From Streptomyces aureoverticillatus (GTDB lineage Bacteria > Actinomycetota > Actinomycetes > Streptomycetales > Streptomycetaceae), in the NCBI RefSeq assembly GCF_014649395.1, contig NZ_BMSY01000001.1, forward strand, positions 1 through 64,000: a stretch of 64,000 nt of DNA. The letters are read 5' to 3'. This document shows, piece after piece, positions 34,386-42,349 of the stretch (the first letter of the stretch is position 1; each line of letters starts with the position of its first letter). The notes below the pieces were generated by a model. It searched no databases. It saw nothing but the letters and a program-made list of their open reading frames with translations, and had not been told where the DNA came from. A program made the translations under genes and the position numbers.

Positions 34386-35744
34386 GTGCGCCCCACCGCT
34401 CCCGCCCCACTGCTCCTGGCAGCCGTGCTCGCCGCCTCCACCCTCACCGCGTGCGGTGGTGGCTCCGGTGACGACCCGGACACCGTGAAGGTGTCGTACA
34501 AGCAGTCCATGGACAACCAGATCCGGGTGATGGACACCTACCTGGAGTCGATGAAGAAGCAGTTCGAGAAGGCGAACCCCGGCAAGAAGGTCAAGCTGGT
34601 GCCGATCAAGGCACCGGACGCGGAGTACTACACGAAGGTGCAGCAGATGCTGCGCTCCCCCAAGACCGCGCCGGACCTGGTCTACGAGGACACGTTCCTC
34701 ATCAACTCCGACATCACCAGCGGGTACTTGAAGCCGCTCGACCCCTATCTGAACAAGTGGAAGGAGTGGCCGAACTTCATCGGCACGGCCAAGGCGGCGG
34801 CGAAGGCGGAGGACGGCAAGACGTACGGCGTGCCGGACGGCACGGACACGCGCGGGCTGTGGTTCGACCGGGACATCTTCAAGAAGGCGGGCCTGCCGCA
34901 GGACTGGCAGCCGAAGAACTGGGACGACCTGCTGGAGGCGGCCCGCACCATCAAGAAGAAGGTGCCGGGCGTCGTCCCGCTGAACGTCTACACGGGCAAG
35001 CCCGGCGGCGAGACCTCGGCCATGCAGGGCCTGGAGATGCTGCTCTACGGCACGGGCGAGAACCCGCTGTACGACCCGAAGGCGAAGAAGTGGGTCGTGG
35101 GCGGCCAGGGCTTCAAGGACTCCCTGAAGTTCGTGGAGACCGTCTACAAGGAGAGGCTCGGCCCGGACGTCGAGGACGCCCTCGACCCGAACATGGCCAC
35201 GCGGGTGCGCGGCGAGTTCCTGCCCAAGGGCAAGCTCGGCATCAACCTGGACGGCTCCTGGCTGCCGCAGGACTGGCTGCCGGGCTCCGGTCACGAATGG
35301 CCGGAGTGGTCCAAGGAGTTGGGGCTCGCAGCCATGCCCACGCAGCACGGCCAGGCGCCCGGCAAGGTGAGCATGTCGGGCGGCTGGACCTGGGCCATCC
35401 CGTCGAAGGCGGGCAACCCCGACCTGGCGTTCAAGTTCATCGAGACGATGCAGACGAAGGAGAACGCGAAGAAGTGGTACGTCGCCAACTCCGGCATCTC
35501 GGTGCGTACGGACGTCGCCAAGGATCCCGAGTACGTGAAGGCACAGCCCGGCATCAAGTTCTTCACCGACCTGGTTGCCTCGACGCACTACCGCCCCGCC
35601 TTCCCCGCGTACCCGAAGGTCTCCACGGCGATGCAGGAGGCGATGGAGCGGGTGACGACGGGGGACGGCTCGGTGGACGAGGCGGCGAGCGGCTATGACG
35701 ACGAGGTCAAGTCGGCCACCGACGGCAAGGTGATCGAGAAGTGA
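34386..35744 (+). CDS. Sugar ABC transporter substrate-binding lipoprotein
   Basis: 452 aa. Signal peptide with lipobox STLTAC, then the cluster B (family 1) solute-binding fold: TAPDLVYEDTFLINS, LWFDRDIFKKAGL, SMSGGWTWAIPSKA. GTG at 34386 is 8 nt after GGAGG; the GTG at 34380 is too close. GTGA overlap with the first permease. It captures a mono- or oligosaccharide, identity unknown. Confidence 0.93.
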   Translation: MRPTAPAPLLLAAVLAASTLTACGGGSGDDPDTVKVSYKQSMDNQIRVMDTYLESMKKQFEKANPGKKVKLVPIKAPDAEYYTKVQQMLRSPKTAPDLVYEDTFLINSDITSGYLKPLDPYLNKWKEWPNFIGTAKAAAKAEDGKTYGVPDGTDTRGLWFDRDIFKKAGLPQDWQPKNWDDLLEAARTIKKKVPGVVPLNVYTGKPGGETSAMQGLEMLLYGTGENPLYDPKAKKWVVGGQGFKDSLKFVETVYKERLGPDVEDALDPNMATRVRGEFLPKGKLGINLDGSWLPQDWLPGSGHEWPEWSKELGLAAMPTQHGQAPGKVSMSGGWTWAIPSKAGNPDLAFKFIETMQTKENAKKWYVANSGISVRTDVAKDPEYVKAQPGIKFFTDLVASTHYRPAFPAYPKVSTAMQEAMERVTTGDGSVDEAASGYDDEVKSATDGKVIEK

Positions 35745-36628
35745 CGGCGCCGCCGCCGGGCCACCGGCGGCTCGCCCGCTCCCTGGGCCGGGCCCTGCCC
35801 GTGTCCCCCGCCGTCGTCCTGATGCTCCTGTTCCTCGCGGGCCCGATCGGCTACTGCGCGTACATCGCCTTCACCGACCTCCAACTCACCGGCCAGGCGC
35901 ACGAGTCGTTCGTCGGCTTCGAGAACTTCCGCACGGCCTTCGACGACGAGGACTTCATCAACGCGGTCTGGCTGACGCTGGTCTTCACGTTCCTGTCGTC
36001 GATCGTCGGGCAGAACACGCTGGGCCTGGCCCTGGCGAGCCTGATGCAGCGCGCGTCGAAGCCGGTCCGTACGATCACGGGCGCCGTGGTGATCACGGCG
36101 TGGGTGCTGCCCGAGGTGGTGGCGGGGTTTTTGCTGTACGCCTTCTTCCGCCGCGACGGCACTCTCAACGAGGTCCTGGACCTCCTCCATCTGCCGTCCC
36201 AGAACTGGCTGTACACGCTGCCGATCCTCGCGGTGTCGTTCGCGAACGTCTGGCGCGGCACGGCCTTCTCGATGCTGGTGTACTCCGCCGCGCTGAACGA
36301 GATCCCCAAGGAGATCACCGAGGCCGCGGAGGTGGACGGGGCGAGCGGCTGGCGCCGCATGTGGCACATCACGCTCCCGATGATCCGCCGCTCCATCGGC
36401 ACCAACCTGATGCTCAACACGCTCCAGACCCTGTCGGTCTTCGGGCTGATCTGGGTGATGACGCGCGGCGGCCCCGGAAACCGCAGCCAGACCCTCCCGC
36501 TCTTCATGTACGAACAGGCCTTCCAGAAAAGCATGATCGGCTACGGCACGGCGGTGGCCCTGCTGCTGCTTCTGGTGGGGTCCTTGTTCTCGCTCGTCTA
36601 CATGCGTCTGCTGCGCACGGAGGTCTGA
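35741..36628 (+). CDS. Sugar ABC transporter permease (MalF-like)
   Basis: 295 aa, six TM helices. The EAA loop coupling to the ATPase is EITEAAEVDGASGWRRMWHI. Overlaps the binding-protein gene by GTGA. Forms the channel with the next gene. Confidence 0.94.
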   Translation: MTAPPPGHRRLARSLGRALPVSPAVVLMLLFLAGPIGYCAYIAFTDLQLTGQAHESFVGFENFRTAFDDEDFINAVWLTLVFTFLSSIVGQNTLGLALASLMQRASKPVRTITGAVVITAWVLPEVVAGFLLYAFFRRDGTLNEVLDLLHLPSQNWLYTLPILAVSFANVWRGTAFSMLVYSAALNEIPKEITEAAEVDGASGWRRMWHITLPMIRRSIGTNLMLNTLQTLSVFGLIWVMTRGGPGNRSQTLPLFMYEQAFQKSMIGYGTAVALLLLLVGSLFSLVYMRLLRTEV

Positions 36629-37459
36629 GTGTCCGCTCGCCGTACGAGAAGCCGCAGGCTGGCCGCGGACATCGGGCTGCTCGCGGTCGCCGCGGCCTTC
36701 GCGGTGCCGCTCGCCTGGGTGCTGCTCTCCGCGCTGGATCCCAAGGCCGACGTGGGCGTGAAGGCCCCGGACGGCATCACGCTCGACAACTTCGACGCGG
36801 TCCTGACCGACGAGATCACCTTCACGCCGATGCTCAACAGCCTGCTGCTGTGCGGCGGCGGCACCCTGCTGACCGTGGTGAGCGCGGCCCTCGCGGCGTA
36901 TCCGCTGTCCCGCTACAGGTCGCGCCTGAACCGCCCGTTCATGCTCACGATCCTGTTCGCGACCAGCCTGCCCATCACCGCGATCATGGTGCCGGTGTAC
37001 GCGCTGTTCGTCCGGGTCGACCTCATCGACACGATGCAGGGCACGATCTTCTTCTTCGCCGCCTCCCAACTCCCGTTCGCCATCTGGCTGATGAAGAACT
37101 TCATGGACGGCGTCCCCAAGGAGCTGGAGGAGGCCGCCTGGACGGACGGAGCCTCGTCCTTCCAGTCCCTGATCCGCATCGTCCTGCCCCTGATGGGCCC
37201 GGGCGTGGCCGTCGTGACGGTCTTCTCCTTCGTCATGATGTGGGGCAACTTCTTCGTCCCCTTCATGCTGCTCCTGTCGCCCGACCAGATGCCGGCGGCG
37301 GTGAGCATCAACGACTTCTTCGGCAGCAAGGGCGCCATCGTGTACGGGCAGTTGGCGGCGTTCTCGATGATCTACTCGACGCCGGTGATCCTCCTCTACG
37401 TGCTGGTCGCGCGCCGCCTCGGCGGCGGGTTCGCGCTGGGCGGGGCCGTCAAGGGCTGA
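36629..37459 (+). CDS. Sugar ABC transporter permease (MalG-like)
   Basis: 276 aa, six TM helices. EAA loop ELEEAAWTDGASSFQSLIRI. GTG starts right after the previous stop. No ATPase gene follows; in Streptomyces such importers use the shared ATPase MsiK encoded elsewhere. The end of the gene is duplicated in part: GTCAAGGGCTGATCCGCG at 37448 recurs with one change at 37471. Confidence 0.94.
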   Translation: MSARRTRSRRLAADIGLLAVAAAFAVPLAWVLLSALDPKADVGVKAPDGITLDNFDAVLTDEITFTPMLNSLLLCGGGTLLTVVSAALAAYPLSRYRSRLNRPFMLTILFATSLPITAIMVPVYALFVRVDLIDTMQGTIFFFAASQLPFAIWLMKNFMDGVPKELEEAAWTDGASSFQSLIRIVLPLMGPGVAVVTVFSFVMMWGNFFVPFMLLLSPDQMPAAVSINDFFGSKGAIVYGQLAAFSMIYSTPVILLYVLVARRLGGGFALGGAVKG

Positions 37460-37537
37460 TCCGCGGGACTGTCAAAGGCTGATCCGCGCGGGGCGGTGCG
37501 GGGTGCCTGGGCGCGGTGTGCCACCGTCGGATCAGAT

Positions 37538-37585
37538 CCGACGAGATCGGATCGGACGAGGTCCGATCGGCTGAGGCCCGATCGG
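37538..37585. repeat. Three 15-bp direct repeats immediately before the AraC gene
   Basis: CCGACGAGATCGGAT, CGGACGAGGTCCGAT and CGGCTGAGGCCCGAT follow each other and end one base before the ATG. Each is itself partly palindromic around the GATCGG sequence. The arrangement fits an autoregulatory AraC-type site. Confidence 0.75.
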
Positions 37586-37586
37586 A

Positions 37587-38642
37587 ATGAGCACCGACAC
37601 GGGGGTTCACCACATGCTCGGCGAGACGCTGCTGCGTACCGACGTCGTGCCCGCGCACGACCGCTTCGACCTCTGGCGCGACCACCTCCACCGGACGTAC
37701 GCGCCCACCGACCTGACGTGCGACGACACCGCCGACTTCCCGGCGACGCAGCGGCTGCTCCGGTTCGGCGCCGTCCAGCTGTGGACGATCGCGCACCCGC
37801 CGCTGACGCTGCGCCGCACCCCGGCCCTGATCAGGCGGTCCGACCCGGCGCTGTGTCATGTGTCGCTGCCGCGCAGCGGCACGATGGAGGTGGCGGCGCG
37901 GCACGGCTCGTTCCGCCACCGGCCCGGCGACATCGTGCTCCAGGACACCTCGCGCCCGACCCTGATGCGGGCGACCACCGACCCCGGGTGCCGGCGGGTC
38001 GCGGGCACCGGCGTGTTCGTCCCCAAGGAGCTCCTTCCACTGCCCGCGGGCGGCGTCGACGGGCCGCTCGCCGGGGGGAGCCTGACCGCCCGCTGCGGGC
38101 CCGGCGCCCTGCTCGCCACCGTCCTGGCCCAACTGATCGCGGACACCCGCTCGTTCGGCCCGGCCGACGGACCGCGCCTGCAGCAGGTCGTCGTCGACCT
38201 GATCACGTCGCTGATCTGTCACACCCTCGACGCCGACACCGGTGCGGCCCGCGACGCCCGGCACCGCACCCTGGTGCTCAGGGTCAAGGACCACGCCCGG
38301 CGCCGGCTGGGCGACCCGGAGCTGAGCCCGCGCGGCATCGCCGCCGCCCACCACATCTCGGTCGGCCATCTGCACCGCCTCTTCCAGGGCGAGGAGACCA
38401 CCCTCGCCGCCTGGATCAGGACCCAGCGCCTGGAACGGATCCGTCGCGACCTGGCCGACCCCGCGCTGCGCGCGCTGCCCATCCACTCCGTCGCCGCCCG
38501 CTGGGGACTGGTGCGGGCGGCCGACTTCAGCCGCGCCTTCCGCGCCGCGTACGGGATGACGCCCCGGGACTTCCGGGCACGCAGCGCGCAGGAAGCGGCC
38601 ACCGATCACCAACGACACGGCGTCGCGCGGGCGGCAGAGTGA
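37587..38642 (+). CDS. AraC-family transcriptional regulator
   Basis: 351 aa. N-terminal cupin-like AraC-binding domain (FRHRPGDIVLQDTSRPTL) and C-terminal double HTH (AAAHHISVGHLHRLFQGEET; WGLVRAADFSRAFRAAYGMT). ATG at 37587 has no clear ribosome site; ATG 37614 is an alternative. Downstream of the sugar ABC operon, which it may or may not regulate. Confidence 0.9.
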   Translation: MSTDTGVHHMLGETLLRTDVVPAHDRFDLWRDHLHRTYAPTDLTCDDTADFPATQRLLRFGAVQLWTIAHPPLTLRRTPALIRRSDPALCHVSLPRSGTMEVAARHGSFRHRPGDIVLQDTSRPTLMRATTDPGCRRVAGTGVFVPKELLPLPAGGVDGPLAGGSLTARCGPGALLATVLAQLIADTRSFGPADGPRLQQVVVDLITSLICHTLDADTGAARDARHRTLVLRVKDHARRRLGDPELSPRGIAAAHHISVGHLHRLFQGEETTLAAWIRTQRLERIRRDLADPALRALPIHSVAARWGLVRAADFSRAFRAAYGMTPRDFRARSAQEAATDHQRHGVARAAE

Positions 38643-38700
38643 GAGCCCAGGAACGAAGCCCCGGACGCACGGTGCCGGGGCCCGGGCAAGGGGGAACTGC

Positions 38701-39135
38701 ATGCTGCGCGACAAGAAGAGCTGGGCGGTCATGGCCGGGGTCGTCCTCGGAGTGAGCACGCTGACCGGCGTGGGCACCGCCTCTGCGGACGACTACACCT
38801 GCGACAAGCGGGAGTTCTGCCTCTGGGAGAACCCCTACTTCAACCGGGGCAGCCAGTGGGACACCTACGGCTTCGCCCAGTGGAACGCGCGGGAGGACGG
38901 CAACTACAACAACAACAAGTGGCGGGACAAGAAGGTGCCCGCCCACGACGAGGTGGACGTCCTCGACAACGAGGCCAGCTCCGCTCGCAACAGGACGTAC
39001 TGCGGAGTCATCCTGTGGCAGCACGTGGGTCACGGAGGCGCGCGCACCACCCTCTACATCGACCGCGAGAAGGCGTTCCTGGAGGACGAGAACGTCGGCG
39101 ACAACCGCGCCAGCTCGCACTCGTTCGTCTGCTGA
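38701..39135 (+). CDS. Secreted peptidase inhibitor family I36-like protein
   Basis: 144 aa. Signal peptide ending near GTASA-DD. The mature part has the I36/beta-gamma-crystallin-like pattern YTCDKREFCLWENPYF and a second Cys pair (TYCGVILW ... SFVC). Probably an extracellular metalloprotease inhibitor (SMPI-like). ATG at 38701 after AAGGGGGAA. Confidence 0.85.
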   Translation: MLRDKKSWAVMAGVVLGVSTLTGVGTASADDYTCDKREFCLWENPYFNRGSQWDTYGFAQWNAREDGNYNNNKWRDKKVPAHDEVDVLDNEASSARNRTYCGVILWQHVGHGGARTTLYIDREKAFLEDENVGDNRASSHSFVC

Positions 39136-39146
39136 GGTCCCTCCCC

Positions 39147-40040
39147 GTGAAGCGACACGTCCTTCCCGTGTCGGCGCTGCGGGGAGTCGCCCTGCTGTCC
39201 CTGTTCCTGTCTCTGGCCGCGTGCACTGCCCGCACCGCGGACGACGACGGGGACGGCGGGGCCCGGGGGAACGCGGCGGGCGGGATGCCGGGGACTCGCC
39301 CGCCGCTGCCCCTCGACCCCTACTCCGACCAGCACGACGGGCTGTTCCACAAGACGCGTCTGGCCGACGACCGGCTGGTCCGCGCCTGCATGAAGCAGCG
39401 CGGCGTCCCGTGGAACCCGCCGCCGGTCTCCCGCGCGGACGCCGATCCCCCGTCGCGCCGCTACGGCGTCACCGAGGGGGCCGACGCCCAGAAGTCCGGC
39501 TACCACCCGCCCGTCGACCCCGCCCGCGAGCGCCGCAATCGCTACTTCCTGCACGAGCTGACGGCCCGCCAGAAAGCGGCCCTGGACGGCGACAAACGCC
39601 ACCCCGGCTGCCGCGCCCGGGCAACGGCCGCCATCCACCGGGGCGTTCCCAAGAAGCAGACCTTCCTGGTCTTCCAACTGGAGGCCGAAGCCCTCAAGAA
39701 GTCGGCGCGGACCCCCGGCGTACGCGCCGCCAAGAAGGCCTGGAGCGACTGCATGCGCGAGCGGGGCCACCACTACCCGACCCCCGAGGCCGCCGCGCTG
39801 AACAAGAAGTGGGACCTCGATTCCCCCAGGATCTCGGGCCGCGAGCGAGCGGTAGCCCTGGCGGACGCGGCCTGCAAGCAGAAGACGTCCCTGGTACGGA
39901 CCTGGTCCCGCGCGGAGGCGGACGTCCAACGCCAACTGATCCGCCGCTACGCCACCGAACTGGCAGCGGCCCGCCAGGCCAACGAAACCCGCCGGGCCAA
40001 CGTCGACCGGATCCTGACAGATGACCACGGACAGCCATGA
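39147..40040 (+). CDS. Lipoprotein of unknown function
   Basis: 297 aa. Lipobox SLAAC, then a Gly/Asp-rich linker and a helical, Arg/Lys/Ala-rich domain with conserved-looking Cys pairs (VRACMKQRG, SDCMRERGHHYPTPE, ADAACKQK). The pattern C-M-x-x-x-G repeated twice is common in actinobacterial lipoproteins of unknown role. GTG at 39147, 11 nt after the I36 gene. Confidence 0.8.
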   Translation: MKRHVLPVSALRGVALLSLFLSLAACTARTADDDGDGGARGNAAGGMPGTRPPLPLDPYSDQHDGLFHKTRLADDRLVRACMKQRGVPWNPPPVSRADADPPSRRYGVTEGADAQKSGYHPPVDPARERRNRYFLHELTARQKAALDGDKRHPGCRARATAAIHRGVPKKQTFLVFQLEAEALKKSARTPGVRAAKKAWSDCMRERGHHYPTPEAAALNKKWDLDSPRISGRERAVALADAACKQKTSLVRTWSRAEADVQRQLIRRYATELAAARQANETRRANVDRILTDDHGQP

Positions 40041-40063
40041 ATAGCCCGCCCGGCACCATAAAT

Positions 40064-40103
40064 AGCCCGTCCGGCGCTTGAGGACGAGCGCGAAGCGCGA
40101 TCG
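40064..40103. repeat. Dispersed Streptomyces intergenic repeat (copy 2)
   Basis: AGCCCGTCCGGCGCTTGAGG followed by a GCGC-GAA-GCGC hairpin. A shorter half-copy (AATAGCCCGCCCGGC) lies at 40040-40055, overlapping the lipoprotein stop. Confidence 0.75.
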
Positions 40104-40247
40104 ACGCCAACCCAGGCAGAGGGCACCCCAACGACAGGGCGCACGGAGGCACGCAGAGGGCGCCCCGCCAGCCGTAGCTTCGTACGAGCTGCAACCCTGT
40201 GTGAACAAACCGTAGTCGCCACCCCCGCGCACCCATAGCGTGTGCCC

Positions 40248-40940
40248 GTGCAACCGAGCCAGCCCACGCCTCCGTTCAACTTCCCTGCCGCGCGCCGCCT
40301 CCGTGAAGCACTGGGAATGGCGCCGGGCCACGTCGCGTACGGCATGCGGGCGAGCTACGGCCTCGCCCACATCACTCCGGACCACGTCATGGCGTGGGAG
40401 CGCGGTCTCGCGTCGCCGACGGCCGCCGAACTGGCCGCGCTCGCGGCGACGCTGTGGTGCTCGCCGGGCGAGCTCATGGGCGCCGCGACGACGCTGCGCG
40501 AGCACCGGCTGGCCCGCGGCCTCGCCCCGGAGGACGTGGCGCGCGGCGCGGGCGTGGAGATCCAGGCGTATCTGCGCATGGAGGAGACCAACGAGTGGCG
40601 CGGCTCCGACCGCCAGTCCGCGGCCCTGGCGCGCACGCTCCGCCTGCCCCTGCCGGACTTCGTCACGGTGACGGGCCGCGCGGACGCCCTCGCCGAGCTG
40701 CTGCGCAGCGCGGTGACGACCCGCTGGCAGGGCTACGTACGCCCGGTCAGCAAGCTGCTCGCCGTGGAGAAGCGGGACATCGAGGGCCCGCTGCGCAAGC
40801 TGCACGACGAGTACCAGGCGCGCATGGTGCGCACCCTCAGCTGGGGCGGCGGGGCGGGCGCGGACGCGTCGGGGCACGCGGGCCGCGACTTCCTGGACCG
40901 CATCCTGGACCACTTCTGGCCGCTGGTGCCGACGTCTTGA
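40248..40940 (+). CDS. Helix-turn-helix protein with two XRE-like domains
   Basis: 230 aa. The first HTH-like unit covers about 10-75 (GMRASYGLAHITPDHVMAWE) and the second 80-135 (GLAPEDVARGAGVEIQAYLR). The remainder is helical. GTG at 40248 lies 6 nt after TAGCGT (40236-40241), favouring a leaderless transcript; GTG 40242 is the alternative. It stands alone, with repeats on either side. Targets unknown. Confidence 0.85.
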   Translation: MQPSQPTPPFNFPAARRLREALGMAPGHVAYGMRASYGLAHITPDHVMAWERGLASPTAAELAALAATLWCSPGELMGAATTLREHRLARGLAPEDVARGAGVEIQAYLRMEETNEWRGSDRQSAALARTLRLPLPDFVTVTGRADALAELLRSAVTTRWQGYVRPVSKLLAVEKRDIEGPLRKLHDEYQARMVRTLSWGGGAGADASGHAGRDFLDRILDHFWPLVPTS

Positions 40941-41048
40941 GCCCCTCCGGGCAGCTCAAGGACGAGCGGGAAGCCATTTCAGCCCGTCGAGGGGGTCCCC
41001 CCTGCTCCTTGAGAGCTTGGGGGAGATTGAGGACGAGCCCGAAGGGCG
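40939..41048. repeat. Divergent copies of the dispersed intergenic repeat (copy 3) between convergent genes
   Basis: GAGCCCCTCCGGGCAGCTCA...GGACGAGCGGGAAGCC followed by a second version (TTGAGAGCTTGGGGGAGATT then GAGGACGAGCCCGAAGGGC). It lies between the XRE-like gene and pfkA, which converge, and probably forms the terminator for both. Confidence 0.6.
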
Positions 41049-41089
41049 ACAACCACCCACCGACCGGCACGGTCGGACGCACAGACCCC

Positions 41090-42115
41090 CTAGAAGACCG
41101 ACTCCGCCTCGTCCATCCGGTCCTTCGGGACCGTCTTGAGCTCGGTGACCGCCTCCGCCAGCGGCACCATCACGACGTCCGTACCGCGCAGCGCCGTCAT
41201 GTTGCCGAAGTCCCCGCGGTGCACGGCCTCCACGGCGTGCCAGCCGAAGCGGGTGGCGAGGACCCGGTCGTACGCCGTCGGCGTGCCCCCGCGCTGGACG
41301 TGGCCGAGGATGACCGGCTTGGCCTCCTTGCCGAGGCGGCTCTCCAACTCGAAGGCGAGGGCCGTGCCGATGCCCTGGAAGCGCTCGTGGCCGAACTGGT
41401 CGATGGCGCCCTTGCCGTAGTTCATGGTGCCGTCGGCGGGGTGCGCGCCCTCGGCGACGCAGATCACCGCGAACTTCTTGCCGCGCGCGAACCGCTCCTC
41501 GACCAGCTTGACCAGGTCGGCCGGGTCGAAGGGCCGCTCGGGCAGGCAGATGGCGTGGGCGCCGCCCGCCATGCCGGACTCCAGGGCGATCCAGCCCGCG
41601 TGCCGGCCCATGACCTCGACGACCATGACGCGCTGGTGCGACTCGGCGGTGGTCTTCAGGCGGTCCATCGCCTCGGTGGCGACGCCGACGGCGGTGTCGA
41701 AGCCGAAGGTGCGGTCCGTGGACGAGATGTCGTTGTCGATGGTCTTGGGGACGCCGACGACCGGGACACCCGCCTCCGACAGCATCTTCGCCGCCGTCAG
41801 GGTGCCCTCGCCGCCGATCGGGATGAGCGCGTCGAAGCCGCTCTTCTCGATCAGTTCCTTGGCGTTGTCGCAGGCCGCGCGGAAGCGGCCGCGCTCCAGG
41901 CGCGACGAGCCGAGGATCGTTCCGCCGCGGGCCAGGATGCCGCTGACCGCGTTCAGGTCCAGGGTGCGGTAGCGGCCGTCCAGCAGGCCCGCGTACCCGT
42001 CCTCGAAGCCGATGACCTCGTCGCCGTAGTTCGTGACCGCTCGGTGCACGACCGACCGGATCACTGCGTTGAGGCCGGGGCAGTCGCCGCCCGCGGTGAG
42101 AATTCCGATACGCAT
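41090..42115 (-). CDS. pfkA: 6-phosphofructokinase
   Basis: 341 aa. Phosphorylates fructose 6-phosphate in glycolysis. Motifs: GGDCPGLNAVIR (nucleotide), GGEGTLTAA and PKTIDNDI (catalytic), GHVQRGGTPTAYDR (substrate). The residue pair at the positions that separate ATP from PPi enzymes is Gly (GGEGT) and Lys (PKTID), the mixed type known in ATP-dependent streptomycete PFK. ATG at 42115 with AGGAGA. Divergent from pta. Confidence 0.96.
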   Translation of the reverse strand: MRIGILTAGGDCPGLNAVIRSVVHRAVTNYGDEVIGFEDGYAGLLDGRYRTLDLNAVSGILARGGTILGSSRLERGRFRAACDNAKELIEKSGFDALIPIGGEGTLTAAKMLSEAGVPVVGVPKTIDNDISSTDRTFGFDTAVGVATEAMDRLKTTAESHQRVMVVEVMGRHAGWIALESGMAGGAHAICLPERPFDPADLVKLVEERFARGKKFAVICVAEGAHPADGTMNYGKGAIDQFGHERFQGIGTALAFELESRLGKEAKPVILGHVQRGGTPTAYDRVLATRFGWHAVEAVHRGDFGNMTALRGTDVVMVPLAEAVTELKTVPKDRMDEAESVF

Positions 42116-42228
42116 CGCGCTGAGTCTCCTGCTCGCTGCTGTTCCTTGTGAGCCGATCCGATTGTTCCACGGCCGCGGAGGGACCGCCGTCTGTCGTCCG
42201 GCCTGCGACCTAGCCAGCCGCAGAGGTA

Positions 42229-42258
42229 TTGTCAAGAGGGCACAGCCAACAATATCGG
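42229..42258 (+). promoter_or_regulatory. Candidate pta promoter
   Basis: TTGTCA (42229-42234) and TATCGG (42253-42258) are 18 bp apart in the 234-nt pfkA/pta divergent region. The -10 fit is only moderate. Confidence 0.4.
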
Positions 42259-42349
42259 GTGTTTTTCCGGCCCTGCCGGTGCCGTCACCTGCGGCGATGC
42301 CCTGCCCCGCGGGCAGCCACCTTCAGCGACGTAGAAACGGAGAGCACGC

